64,000 nt of DNA from Streptomyces hygroscopicus. GTDB lineage: Bacteria; Actinomycetota; Actinomycetes; Streptomycetales; Streptomycetaceae. Within the stretch, counting starts at the first letter, position 1, and each line of letters opens with the position of its first letter. Under the pieces are notes generated by a model. The model ran no database searches. It saw only the letters and a program-made list of their open reading frames with translations, and had not been told where the DNA came from. This document shows, in pieces, positions 39,963 to 48,207 of the stretch. The translations under genes were made by a program, and so were the position numbers. The DNA lies in NCBI GenBank assembly GCA_002021875.1, contig CP018627.1, forward strand, positions 4,402,001 through 4,466,000, in the 5' to 3' direction.

Positions 39963-42018
39963 GCTGAAGCGGTTCGGGAGGGGAAAGCTGCCACGGGCGG
40001 CGCTCGCCGCCCTGCTCCTGCTGCCGCTGCTCTACGGCGCGCTGTACCTGTGGTCCTTCTGGGACCCGTACGGCAAGCTGAACAAGATCCCGGTGGCCCT
40101 CGTCAACTCGGACAACGGCGCCACCGTGAAGGGCGAGCGCCTCACCGCGGGCGACGACATCAGCGGCAAGCTGCTCGACAGCAAGACCTTCGACTGGCAC
40201 CGCACGAGCGCCGCCGAGGCCCGTAAGGGCGTCGCGAACGGCACGTACTACCTGTCGCTGACCGTGCCCTCGGACTTCAGCCGGCAGATCGCCACCAGCT
40301 CCGGCAAGTCCCCGGAGACCGGCGCCCTCAAGGTGCGCACCAACGACGCCAACAACTACATCGTCGGCCAGATCTCCCGCTCGGTCTTCTCCGAGGTGCG
40401 CGCCGCGGCCTCCACCAAGGCGTCCCGCGGCTTCTACGACAACATCTTCATCTCCTTCGCCGATATCCACGGCGAGACGGAGAAGGCCGCCAAGAGCGCC
40501 GACAAGCTCGGTAAGGGCATCGGCAAGGCCAAGAAGGGCGCGGACGACCTCGCCAAGGGCCTGGCCAAGGCCAAGAAGGGCAGCCGCGATCTGAAGTCCG
40601 GGCTCGGCACGCTCTATCAGGGCTCCGGGACGCTCAAGACCGGCGCGGGCGGCGTCGCCGACGGCACCCAGTCGCTGTCCGACAAGGTCAACGACGTGGC
40701 GGCCAAGGTACGCCCGTTCCTCAAGGAGCACGGCAAGGAGATCGGGGACATCTCCCAACTGGTCGCCGACGCCTCCCAGAAGGCGTCCGACAGCCTCGAC
40801 ACCCTGCCCGAGACGACCTCCGCGGCGGCCACCAAGGCCCGTAAGGCGTCCGACGTCCTCGCCGCCGACTACCGGACCCGCTGCGAGGGGGCGGTGCCCG
40901 CCGACCCGGACTGTCCCGCGCTCAAGAAGTCGGTGGCGGCGGCCGACACCGCCGCCGATGTGGCCGAGGACGTCGACAAGCTGGTGCGGGACCACACCAC
41001 CCAACTCGACGCCCTCGGCGGTCATCTGGACGATCTGCACGACCAGGCGCTGTGGCTCGCGCAGAACGCCCCGCACCTGGGCACCGGCCTCGACACCGCC
41101 GTACGGAAGGTCAACGCCCTCAACTCCGGGGCGCAGAAGGTCGCCAAGGGCGCCGGAACCCTGCACACCGGGCTGAGCACCGCCAAGACCGGCGCCTCCG
41201 ACCTCGACAGCGGCGTCGGTAAGGCGCGCGGCGGCGCGAACACCCTGGGCGGCGGGATGTTCCGGCTCGTCGACGGCTCCGGCAAGCTCTCCGGCGGGCT
41301 GCACGACGGCGCCGGCAAGATCCCCGACTACGGCAAGCAGGACCGGGACGCCCGGACCGAGGTGATGGCGGATCCGGTCCGGCTGGTCAACCAGGCGCTG
41401 CACAAGGCGCCCAACTACGGCACCGGTTTCGCCCCGTACTTCATCCCGCTCTCCCTGTGGGTCGGCGCGATGGTGGCCTACATGCTGATCCAGCCGCTCA
41501 ACAGGCGCGCGCTCGCGGTGGGCGCCTCCTCCTGGCGGATCGCGTTCGCGGGCTGGCTGCCGGTCGCCGTGATCGGGGTGTTCCAGACGCTGGCTCTGAT
41601 GGCGGTGTTGCACTGGGCGATCGGCCTGCAGATGGCGCGAGCCGCGGGCACGCTCGGCTTCCTGATGCTGGTGACGGCCTGTTTCGCGGCGATCGTGCAG
41701 TGGCTGAACGCCCGCTTCGGACCGGCCTGCCGGATCCTGGTGCTGGCCCTGCTGATGCTCCAGCTGACCTCGGCGGGCGGCACCTATCCGGTGCAGACCA
41801 GCCCGCGCTTCTTCAACGCCATCCATCCCTTCCTGCCCATGACCTACGTGGTGGACGGGCTGCGCCGGCTCATCACCGGCGGCGGGCTCGGCCCGGTCTG
41901 GCTGGCCTGCGGGGTACTCCTCGGATTCAGCGCGGCCGCCCTCGCGCTCACCGCGTGGTCCGCGCGGCGCAGGCAGGTGTGGTCGGTGGACCGGCTGCAT
42001 CCGGAGCTGAGCCTGTGA
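39934..42018 (+). CDS. YhgE/Pip-family membrane protein (ABC-2-like permease)
   Basis: A 694-residue protein with one N-terminal membrane helix (AALAALLLLPLLYGALYLW), a large extracytoplasmic region rich in Lys/Gly/Ala/Ser coiled segments (KSADKLGKGIGKAKKGADDLAKGL), and a C-terminal block of five to six helices. This is the YhgE/Pip layout, related to phage-infection proteins and to ABC-2 and ESX-type export components. Start ATG overlaps the ATPase gene by 29 bp. Probably an exporter with the preceding ATPase; cargo unknown. Confidence 0.85.
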   Translation: MRSPKLAALELKRFGRGKLPRAALAALLLLPLLYGALYLWSFWDPYGKLNKIPVALVNSDNGATVKGERLTAGDDISGKLLDSKTFDWHRTSAAEARKGVANGTYYLSLTVPSDFSRQIATSSGKSPETGALKVRTNDANNYIVGQISRSVFSEVRAAASTKASRGFYDNIFISFADIHGETEKAAKSADKLGKGIGKAKKGADDLAKGLAKAKKGSRDLKSGLGTLYQGSGTLKTGAGGVADGTQSLSDKVNDVAAKVRPFLKEHGKEIGDISQLVADASQKASDSLDTLPETTSAAATKARKASDVLAADYRTRCEGAVPADPDCPALKKSVAAADTAADVAEDVDKLVRDHTTQLDALGGHLDDLHDQALWLAQNAPHLGTGLDTAVRKVNALNSGAQKVAKGAGTLHTGLSTAKTGASDLDSGVGKARGGANTLGGGMFRLVDGSGKLSGGLHDGAGKIPDYGKQDRDARTEVMADPVRLVNQALHKAPNYGTGFAPYFIPLSLWVGAMVAYMLIQPLNRRALAVGASSWRIAFAGWLPVAVIGVFQTLALMAVLHWAIGLQMARAAGTLGFLMLVTACFAAIVQWLNARFGPACRILVLALLMLQLTSAGGTYPVQTSPRFFNAIHPFLPMTYVVDGLRRLITGGGLGPVWLACGVLLGFSAAALALTAWSARRRQVWSVDRLHPELSL

Positions 42019-42674
42019 GCGGCATAACATCAACAACGGGCAGAATCGGCGCTATGGACAGCAGCAGCACGCGCCGCCAGGCCACACGCCAGAAACTCTT
42101 CGAGGCAGCGGTCACCCTCATCGCCGAACAGGGCTTCTCCTCCACCACCGTGGACGAGATCGCCGAGCGGGCCGGGGTGGCCAAGGGCACGGTCTACTAC
42201 AACTTCGCCAGCAAGACCGTGCTCTTCGAGGAGCTGCTGCAGCACGGCATCGAGCTGCTGACCGCATCCCTACAGAGCGCCGCCGACGAGAACGCGGAGC
42301 GCGGCGGCAGTCATGTGGACGCGCTGGACGCCATGGTCCGGGCCGGGCTGGACTTCATCTCCCGCTATCCGTCGCTGACCCAGCTGTACGTGGCCGAGCT
42401 GTGGCGCACCAACCGCGCCTGGCAGTCCACCTTGATGATGGTCCGGCAGCGGGCCATAGCGGTGATCGAGGCCGAGCTGCGGGCCGGGGTGGCCGGGCAC
42501 GAGTTCAGCGGGGACATCGACATCCCGCTGACGGCGTCGGCGCTGTTCGGGATGGTGCTGGTGGCCGCGCTGGACTGGCAGTCCTACCAGCCGGAGCGGT
42601 CGCTGGAGGATGTGCACGCGGCGCTGTCGCGGCTGCTGCAGGGCCGCGTGGGCGGGACCGTGGCCTCCGGATAG
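42015..42674 (+). CDS. TetR/AcrR family regulator
   Basis: A 219-residue regulator: helix-turn-helix domain (about 22-68, ATRQKLFEAAVTLIAEQGFSSTTVDEIAERAGVAKGTVYYNFASK) and a ligand-binding helical domain. GTG at 42015 overlaps the permease stop (GTGA) and is 8 nt from GGAG; ATG at 42054 gives a shorter form. It most likely represses this operon through the operator at 39073-39098, inducing it with an unknown ligand. Confidence 0.88.
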   Translation: MSGITSTTGRIGAMDSSSTRRQATRQKLFEAAVTLIAEQGFSSTTVDEIAERAGVAKGTVYYNFASKTVLFEELLQHGIELLTASLQSAADENAERGGSHVDALDAMVRAGLDFISRYPSLTQLYVAELWRTNRAWQSTLMMVRQRAIAVIEAELRAGVAGHEFSGDIDIPLTASALFGMVLVAALDWQSYQPERSLEDVHAALSRLLQGRVGGTVASG

Positions 42675-42759
42675 CCGGCCGCGGCCTCCGGATGGCCGAC
42701 CGTAGCCTCCGGATGGCCCGGTGTGGCGGGCGGATCAGCTCCTCCGGGGACACGTAGAA

Positions 42760-42808
42760 GGCGCTGTTCCGGCAGATCGACTTTCATCGAGCTGACCGGA
42801 ACAGCGCC
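42760..42808. repeat. Long hairpin
   Basis: Arms GGCGCTGTTCCGG (42760-42772) and CCGGAACAGCGCC (42796-42808) pair perfectly. An inner 8-bp stem with one mismatch (CAGATCGA with TCGAGCTG) extends toward a 6-nt loop CTTTCA, with a 1-nt bulge. It could be a terminator for the TetR operon or an operator or structured RNA; there is no U-run. Confidence 0.6.
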
Positions 42809-43005
42809 TCCCCCCGTAACTCCCCCGTACTTCCCCCGTTGGAGGCTCCTGGTCCCGGAGACTCCCGGTGACTCCCACCTTTCGTCCGGGCCGCCGCGCC
42901 GTTCCGCCGCCCCGTGCCGGCGGTCCGGCGCGCGGCCCTTCCGTATGCACCACTCTCTCGTCCGAGCAGGTGGCGGCCCATCCGCGCGACTACTCATCTC
43001 CCCGG

Positions 43006-43023
43006 CTGAGTACGCGTACTCAG
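43006..43023. promoter_or_regulatory. 18-bp perfect palindrome, candidate operator
   Basis: CTGAGTACGCGTACTCAG is self-complementary over 18 bp, 64 bp upstream of the flavoprotein ATG, and flanked by related bits (GACTACTCATC before and CAGGTCTGCG after). No known regulator is assigned. Confidence 0.55.
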
Positions 43024-43087
43024 GTCTGCGCACTCGTCCCCAGGTGTGCTGCCCCGGCTGTCGGTGGGGGCGGATAAAGTCGCGGTC

Positions 43088-44644
43088 ATGGCACGGATTG
43101 TGGTGATCGGCTCCGGGATGGGCGCCATGGCGGCGGCGGCCCGGCTGACCGTGGCGGGCCACCGGGTGGTGGTGTACGAGCGCGGGCGGGCCCATGGCGG
43201 CGGGGTCGGCCGCTTCGCGCGGGACGGATTCCGCTTCGACACCGGCCCGGGGCTGCTGCACCTGCCCGCCGTCTACCGGGATCTGTTCGTGAAGACCGGC
43301 AAGCAGACCCTGGAGCAGAGCGTCGAGCTCAGCCAGGTCGACCCGGCGAGCCGGCATCTCTTCACCGACGGCACGGATGTCCGGCTGCCCAATGCCTCAC
43401 GGGCCGGGGTGCTCCAGGCGCTGGACGGCGCCTTCGGCGCGGGCGCGGGCGAGCGCTGGAGTGATCTGGTCAACCGGGCGCGCGAGGTGTGGGACGCCAC
43501 CCGCAGGCCGCTCCTGGAGGAGCCGCTGCGCGCCGACTGGCGGGTCCTGGGCCGCGATCCCTATCCGGCCGCCCCCGTGCGGCGCGGGCGGCTAGGCGGC
43601 CTGTTCGGCCGGGGCGGTGCCGACGGCCCGCCCACGCTCGCCGGAGTGGCCCGCCGTGAGCTGAAGGATCCGCGCGCCGTGGCCCTCCTGGAGAGCCATG
43701 CGCTGGCGCACGGCCTCGACCCGCGCTCCGCCCCCGCCGCGGCCACCGTGCTGCCCTATATCGAGCAGACGTTCGGCGCCTGGTATGTGCGCGGGGGTAT
43801 GCGGGCGCTCGCCGATGCCCTCCATGAGCGCTGCCGTCAGCGGAAGGTCGAGTTCCACTTCGACGCCGAGGTCACCGGCATCGTGGAGAAGGACGGCCGT
43901 GCGGCGGGCGTGGAGCTGGCCGACGGCACCGTCGCGGAGGCCGACGCGGTGGTCTCGGGCATCGACCCCGCGCTGCTGCCCCCGCTGCTCGGCGGGCAGG
44001 CCCTTTGGCGGGAGGGGGACGTGCGGCCGGAGCCCGGCGCGGGCGGCGGCACGCCGGGGCGACTGACCGTCCTTCTGGCGCTGCGCGGCACCCGTCCCGC
44101 GGACACCGCGCACCGCACGGTGGTCCACGCCCCGGACCGGGAGGCGGAGTTGGCCGCCGTCTTCGGCGACGGCCACGGGCTCCGCGAGCCCTGCCCCCAC
44201 CCCACGGTGACCGTGCTGCGCCCGGACGACCCCACGGTGCGCCCGGACGAGGAGCACGAGGCCGTCACCCTTACCGCCGTCGTCGCCCCGCACGGCCCGG
44301 TGGACTGGACGGACGGCGCGGCGGCGGAACAGGACGCCCAGCGGCTGATCACGGCCGCCGAGGCCGCGATACCGGGGCTGCGGGACCGGATGCTGTGGCA
44401 TGAGGTCCGCACACCCGCCGACACCGAGGCGGAGACGGGCGCCAGGGGCGGCGCCGTGCCGGGCCCGGTGCTCGCCGGGGCGGACGGCGCGTTTCTGCGG
44501 CCCGCCAATGTCACCCGGCTCCCGGGCCTGTATCTGGCGGGCGGCTGGGCCCATCCGGGCGGCGGGCTCGCCCACGCCGGAATGTCGGGCGCGCTGGTGG
44601 CCGGGCTGATCGTCGAGGGCGAGGACTGGCGCGGCTCCCAGTAG
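43088..44644 (+). CDS. Phytoene-desaturase-like FAD-dependent oxidoreductase
   Basis: A 518-residue flavoprotein of the phytoene desaturase/CrtI-like amine-oxidase superfamily. N-terminal FAD motif IVVIGSGMGAMAAAARL followed by VYERGRAHGG and RFDTGPGLLHLPAVYRDLF; C-terminal FAD motif LPGLYLAGGWAHPGGGLAHAGMSGALVA. No carotenoid cluster is nearby (no crtE or crtB), so substrate is open. The gene may be leaderless or nearly so, with TAAAGT just upstream of ATG. Confidence 0.82.
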   Translation: MARIVVIGSGMGAMAAAARLTVAGHRVVVYERGRAHGGGVGRFARDGFRFDTGPGLLHLPAVYRDLFVKTGKQTLEQSVELSQVDPASRHLFTDGTDVRLPNASRAGVLQALDGAFGAGAGERWSDLVNRAREVWDATRRPLLEEPLRADWRVLGRDPYPAAPVRRGRLGGLFGRGGADGPPTLAGVARRELKDPRAVALLESHALAHGLDPRSAPAAATVLPYIEQTFGAWYVRGGMRALADALHERCRQRKVEFHFDAEVTGIVEKDGRAAGVELADGTVAEADAVVSGIDPALLPPLLGGQALWREGDVRPEPGAGGGTPGRLTVLLALRGTRPADTAHRTVVHAPDREAELAAVFGDGHGLREPCPHPTVTVLRPDDPTVRPDEEHEAVTLTAVVAPHGPVDWTDGAAAEQDAQRLITAAEAAIPGLRDRMLWHEVRTPADTEAETGARGGAVPGPVLAGADGAFLRPANVTRLPGLYLAGGWAHPGGGLAHAGMSGALVAGLIVEGEDWRGSQ

Positions 44645-44674
44645 AGCGGCTCCCAAGGCTCCCAGGAAACACGC

Positions 44675-44699
44675 GAGCCCGCTCCCGGGGAGCGGGCTC
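44675..44699. terminator. Bidirectional terminator
   Basis: GAGCCCGCTC (44675-44684), loop CCGGG and GAGCGGGCTC (44690-44699), a perfect hairpin between the convergent flavoprotein and Tyr/Gln-rich membrane protein genes. Confidence 0.75.
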
Positions 44700-44731
44700 A
44701 CCTGGCAGCGGGGCTCAGTAGCGCTGCCGAC

Positions 44732-45736
44732 TCAGTAGCGGTACTGCTCGTCGAAGCCCTGGGGATAGCCCTGGGCCTGGCCCTGTTGCTGCTGCTGGTA
44801 CGGGTACCCCTGCTGGTCCGCCGCGGGCGCGGCGTCGCCTTCGCGCTGCTGCGGCACCCAGGGCCCGCCGGACTGCGTCACGTCGTACGCCGGGTCCGGC
44901 GAGGGGTAGGAGGCGTCGGCCGCCCAGTGGTCGCCGCCGTAGGCCCCGCCGCCGCCGTACGGATCCTGCTGGCCGTAGGCCGCGTACTGGTCGGCGTACT
45001 GCTGCTGGCCGTAAGCCTGCTGGTCGTATGCCTGCTGCTCATAGGACTGGGCCTGGGGCTGAGGCTGGTCCTGGGGCTGGGCGCCGTACGGGTCCTGGCC
45101 GTAGGCCGCGTACGCCTCGTTCCCGTAGCCGTACTGCCCGCCCTGGCCCATCTGGTCCGCGTAGACGTCCTGGCCGTAGTTCTGGCCGTGCCCCTGGCTG
45201 TGGTCCTGCTGCGAGCCGTAGCCGCCGTACGTCTCGTACGCGCTGTAGCCACCGGCCGCCTCGCCGCTGCCGCTGTACGCGCCCGCGGCCGGGGTGAAGG
45301 CCGACGGCTCCTCGTAGACGCCGTACTCGCCGGTGTCGTCGGGCAGCGGCTGCGGCTGGTACGTGGGCGGCTCCGGCTGCGCCGCCGGGACCGCCTCCAG
45401 GTCGGACACCTCGAGGATCGGCTCCTTGTCCGAGTCGTCCGGCCGGGGGCTGCGCTCCTCGCGGCCGAGCAGTCCGGGCAGCCCGCCGCTCAGCGCCCAG
45501 CCCGCGGCGAAACCGCGCCGGAAGGAGAGCGTCACATACGTCTGGCCTATGGCGAAGGCGATCGCCCCCACCCCGATCACCGGAACCGACGGGATCAGCA
45601 CGCCGACGACCACGCCCAGAAAGCCGACGAAGGCCAGCAGCCGCCAGCGCAGCCGTGCCTTGTACTGCAGGAGGACCTCCCCCAGCAGCCACAGCGCGAC
45701 GACGCCGAATGCGATGTAGAGGACCGTCCAGCCCAT
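44732..45736 (-). CDS. Membrane protein with Tyr/Gln/Gly-rich low-complexity tail
   Basis: A 334-residue protein. Two to three membrane helices in residues 1-75 (WTVLYIAFGVVALWLLGEVLL and LLAFVGFLGVVVGVLIPSVP) precede a 210-residue disordered C-terminal region dominated by Tyr, Gln, Gly, Ala and Asp (e.g. YAAYGQDPYGA, YDQQAYGQQQYADQ). This resembles prion-like or phase-separating tails. Function unknown. ATG at 45736 follows GAGAGGGG. It lies 46 bp downstream of metF on the same strand. Confidence 0.8.
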   Translation of the reverse strand: MGWTVLYIAFGVVALWLLGEVLLQYKARLRWRLLAFVGFLGVVVGVLIPSVPVIGVGAIAFAIGQTYVTLSFRRGFAAGWALSGGLPGLLGREERSPRPDDSDKEPILEVSDLEAVPAAQPEPPTYQPQPLPDDTGEYGVYEEPSAFTPAAGAYSGSGEAAGGYSAYETYGGYGSQQDHSQGHGQNYGQDVYADQMGQGGQYGYGNEAYAAYGQDPYGAQPQDQPQPQAQSYEQQAYDQQAYGQQQYADQYAAYGQQDPYGGGGAYGGDHWAADASYPSPDPAYDVTQSGGPWVPQQREGDAAPAADQQGYPYQQQQQGQAQGYPQGFDEQYRY

Positions 45737-45782
45737 GCCCGCCCCTCTCAATGCGGCCGCCCGTCGGCTGCCGTCATCAGGA

Positions 45783-46700
45783 TCAGGACCGCTGATGCAG
45801 TCCCAGATTCTCGTAGATTTCCAGCGTCGCCGGGGAGTGGTTCAGGGTGATGAAGTGCAGCCCGGGGATCTCCTCGGCCATCAACCGCGCGCACACCTCT
45901 GTGGCGTAGTCGATTCCGATCGAGCGTACAGCCGCCGGGTCGTCTTTCACCGCCAGGATCCGTTCAGCCAGTTCGGGCGGGAACGCGGCATTGCTGAGCT
46001 GTGCGAACCGCTCGATCTGCTTGACGTTCGTGAGGGGCATGATCTCAGGGATGATCGGTGTCGTACAGCCCGCCGCCGCGACCCGGTCGCGCAGCCGCAG
46101 ATAGTCCTCGGGGTAGAAGAACATCTGCGTGATGGCGAAGTCGGCGCCCGCACGGCACTTGTCGATGAAGTGACGGATGTCGGTGTCCCAGTCCGCCGAG
46201 CGGGGGTGCATCTCGGGGAACGCGGCCACGCCGACGCAGAAGTCCCCGGACTCCTTGATCAGCCGGACCAGCTCGACGGCGTAGTCGAGGCCGTCGGGGT
46301 GCCGGATCCACTCCCCCGTGGGATCGCCCGGCGGGTCGCCGCGCAGGGCCAGCATGTTCCGGATCCCGGCGTCGGCGTACTGCCCGATGATGTTGCGCAG
46401 TTCGGCCCGGGAGTGGTTGACGGCGGTCAGATGGGCGACGGGGGTGAGCGTGGTGTCCGTCGCGATGCGCTCGGTGACGCGCACGGTGCCCTCACGGGAG
46501 GAACCGCCTGCTCCGTAGGTCACGGAGACGAAGGTGGGCGAGACGGCTTCCAGCCTGCGGATGGCGTTCCACAGGGTCTGCTCGCCCTTCGCCGTCTTGG
46601 GGGCGAAGAATTCGAAGGAATACGACTGCTCGCCCGACGCGAGCAGATCGCGCACGGTCCGGGCGCGATCGGTCCTGGTGGAAGCGGTGCCTAGGGCCAT
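45783..46700 (-). CDS. metF: Methylenetetrahydrofolate reductase
   Basis: A 305-residue flavoenzyme reducing 5,10-methylene-THF to 5-methyl-THF for methionine synthesis. [17 protein letters not shown], the [15 protein letters not shown] region, ALRGDPP, and the [16 protein letters not shown] motif are intact. ATG start. No SAM riboswitch is visible in the roughly 170 bp upstream; that stretch instead has short direct repeats of AAANCCGGGTG. Confidence 0.93.
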   Translation of the reverse strand: MALGTASTRTDRARTVRDLLASGEQSYSFEFFAPKTAKGEQTLWNAIRRLEAVSPTFVSVTYGAGGSSREGTVRVTERIATDTTLTPVAHLTAVNHSRAELRNIIGQYADAGIRNMLALRGDPPGDPTGEWIRHPDGLDYAVELVRLIKESGDFCVGVAAFPEMHPRSADWDTDIRHFIDKCRAGADFAITQMFFYPEDYLRLRDRVAAAGCTTPIIPEIMPLTNVKQIERFAQLSNAAFPPELAERILAVKDDPAAVRSIGIDYATEVCARLMAEEIPGLHFITLNHSPATLEIYENLGLHQRS

Positions 46701-46856
46701 ACGTGCAGGCTATCCACCCGGCTCGGCTACGCCCACCCGGCCGCGGAGATTTGGGGGTTTTGCCAGCCTTCTGTCCGCAGTGCGGACAGCTCGGCGCGCC
46801 CTCGACCGGCGGACGAGCCGAGTCGGATGAAAACCGGGTGAAAGCCGGGTGAAAAG

Positions 46857-46873
46857 CCGGGGCCGGGCCCCGG
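46857..46873 (-). terminator. Short hairpin after thiE
   Basis: CCGGGGC, CGG, GCCCCGG: a 7-bp GC-only stem immediately after the thiE stop. Probably a weak terminator. Confidence 0.5.
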
Positions 46874-47527
46874 TCAGGCCGCGCGCACCCGCTTGGCCAG
46901 CTCCGCCGTCGCAGCCGCCGGGTCGTCGGCAGCGGTGATGGCCCGGACCACGACGATGCGCCGGGCGCCCGCCTCCAGAACCTGATCCAGGTTGGACGCG
47001 TCGATTCCGCCGATGGCGAACCACGGCCGCTCGGTGCCCAGCGCCGCGGCGTGGCGCACCAGGGACAGCCCGGGGGCGGGGCGGCCCGGCTTGGTGGGGG
47101 TGGGCCAGCAGGGGCCGGTGCAGAAGTAGTCCACACCGGGCTGGACGGCCGCCGCGTCCACCTCCGCCTCCGCATGCGTGGAGCGCCCGATCAGCACGTC
47201 CGCGCCGAGGATCGCGCGCGCCGCGGGCACCGGCAGATCGCCCTGGCCCAGATGGAGCACATCCGAGCCGATGGCATGCGCGACATCGGCGCGGTCGTTG
47301 ACGGCGAGCAGCTTTCCATGGCGACGGCAGGCATCCGCGAGGACCTGGAGGTGCTCCAGCTCCTCGGCCGCCTCCATCTCCTTCTCCCGCAGCTGGACGA
47401 TGTCCACGCCCGCCGCCAGGACGGCGTCCAGGAACTCCGGCAGGTCGCCCTGGCGCTTCCGTGCGTCGGTGCACAGATAGAGGCGGGCGTCGGCCAGCTG
47501 CTCATGCGCGGTGGCGGTGGTGGACAT
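46874..47527 (-). CDS. thiE: Thiamine phosphate synthase
   Basis: A 217-residue TIM-barrel enzyme joining HMP-PP and thiazole phosphate (HET-P) to thiamine phosphate. Conserved [55 protein letters not shown] and AIGGI motifs are present. ATG start. It is separated from the thiO-thiS-thiG operon by two genes, on the opposite strand, and lacks a visible TPP riboswitch; instead a hairpin and tandem repeats lie upstream. Confidence 0.94.
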   Translation of the reverse strand: MSTTATAHEQLADARLYLCTDARKRQGDLPEFLDAVLAAGVDIVQLREKEMEAAEELEHLQVLADACRRHGKLLAVNDRADVAHAIGSDVLHLGQGDLPVPAARAILGADVLIGRSTHAEAEVDAAAVQPGVDYFCTGPCWPTPTKPGRPAPGLSLVRHAAALGTERPWFAIGGIDASNLDQVLEAGARRIVVVRAITAADDPAAATAELAKRVRAA

Positions 47528-47600
47528 GGTTCGGTACCCCCGGAGGGTCGGCGGCGTACGGGCCGTGCGCGGAGCCCGGCCCGTACGCCGTGTGCGACAA

Positions 47601-47640
47601 CACGCGATTACGTGCGACTACATGCGACTACATGCGACTA
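47601..47640. repeat. 10-bp tandem repeats, consensus CATGCGACTA
   Basis: Four directly abutting copies, two identical, one with one change from them, one with three. A related copy TGTGCGACAA precedes at 47591-47600. Confidence 0.7.
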
Positions 47641-47680
47641 CGGCGACAAAAACGCGAGAGCGATCAGCCCTGTACACGCC

Positions 47681-47709
47681 CCGTACGGGCTCTGTACGAG
47701 CCCGTACGG
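47681..47709 (-). terminator. Terminator of the Rv2175c-type gene
   Basis: CCGTACGGGCTC (47681-47692), loop TGTAC, GAGCCCGTACGG (47698-47709), a perfect 12-bp stem 30 bp after the stop codon. Confidence 0.65.
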
Positions 47710-47739
47710 AAGGCCGCCGAAAGCTGGACGGGAGCGGCG

Positions 47740-48105
47740 TCAGACGGCGAGCGCCTGCGCGCGCCGCTTCACCTCCGTACCGCGATTCTCGCCCAGGGCC
47801 CGTGCCGGGGTGCCGGGCAGGCTCGGGTCGGGGGTGAAGAGCCACTCCAGCATCTCTTCATCGCTGAAGCCGTCGTCCTTCAACAGCGTCAAGGTCCCCA
47901 CGAGGCCCTTGACGACCTTTCCGTCGGCGATGAACTCCTCGGGCACCTGAAGCACCCTGTTCTCGCCACGGCGCACCGCGATCAGCTGGCCCTCCTTGAC
48001 CAGCTGCCGGACGCGCGTCACCTCGACACCGAGTCGCTCGGCGACGTCGGGGAGGGTGAGCCAGGCGGGGACGAGAGCATCGATCTTTGCGTCAATCTCG
48101 GTCAC
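47740..48105 (-). CDS. Rv2175c-family DNA-binding protein
   Basis: A 121-residue winged-helix protein: helix-turn-helix WLTLPDVAERLGVEVTRVRQLVKEG with wing AVRRGENRVLQVP, and a C-terminal domain (VVKGLVGTLTLLKDDGFSDEEMLEWLFTPDPSL) typical of the Rv2175c family, which in Mycobacterium tuberculosis is a kinase (PknL) substrate. Operator unknown. The repeats at 47601-47640 just downstream, in front of thiE, are the obvious candidate. ATG/GTG start at 48105. Confidence 0.85.
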   Translation of the reverse strand: MTEIDAKIDALVPAWLTLPDVAERLGVEVTRVRQLVKEGQLIAVRRGENRVLQVPEEFIADGKVVKGLVGTLTLLKDDGFSDEEMLEWLFTPDPSLPGTPARALGENRGTEVKRRAQALAV

Positions 48106-48207
48106 GGAACAAGCCTGCCATCTGGGACTGACAGTGGGTAGCCGGGCGCCCGCCGCGCGGGCCGCCCGCCCCGCCCCGGACGCCCCGGACAGCAGTCTGC
48201 CGGCCGG

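Larger units (their letters stand above)
42675..43087. other. Intergenic region with repeats, hairpin and palindrome
   Basis: This 413-bp gap contains three imperfect copies of a 22-23-bp GGCCTCCGGATGGCCG-type repeat at about 42662-42720, beginning near the TetR stop. It also has a long imperfect hairpin (42760-42808) and an 18-bp palindrome (43006-43023) close to the flavoprotein gene. A -10-like TAAAGT (43075-43080) precedes that gene. No protein gene seen. Confidence 0.6.
47528..47739 (-). promoter_or_regulatory. thiE upstream region with 10-bp tandem repeats and two hairpins
   Basis: The 212-bp gap holds a hairpin next to thiE (arms 47553-47565 and 47577-47589), a run of four 10-bp repeats CACGCGATTA, CGTGCGACTA, CATGCGACTA, CATGCGACTA (47601-47640) with poorer copies on both sides, and the terminator of the upstream DNA-binding gene (47681-47709). 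The repeats are in phase with the DNA helix, as for cooperative protein binding. Confidence 0.6.

Noticed and set aside
43088..44644. Carotenoid biosynthesis cluster
   Set aside because: No crtE, crtB or lycopene cyclase nearby; only a single desaturase-like gene.
46701..46873. SAM riboswitch upstream of metF
   Set aside because: No SAM-I or SAM-II/IV core could be recognised; only short GC-rich direct repeats are present.
47601..47640. CRISPR array
   Set aside because: The 10-bp repeats abut with no spacers and no cas genes are nearby.
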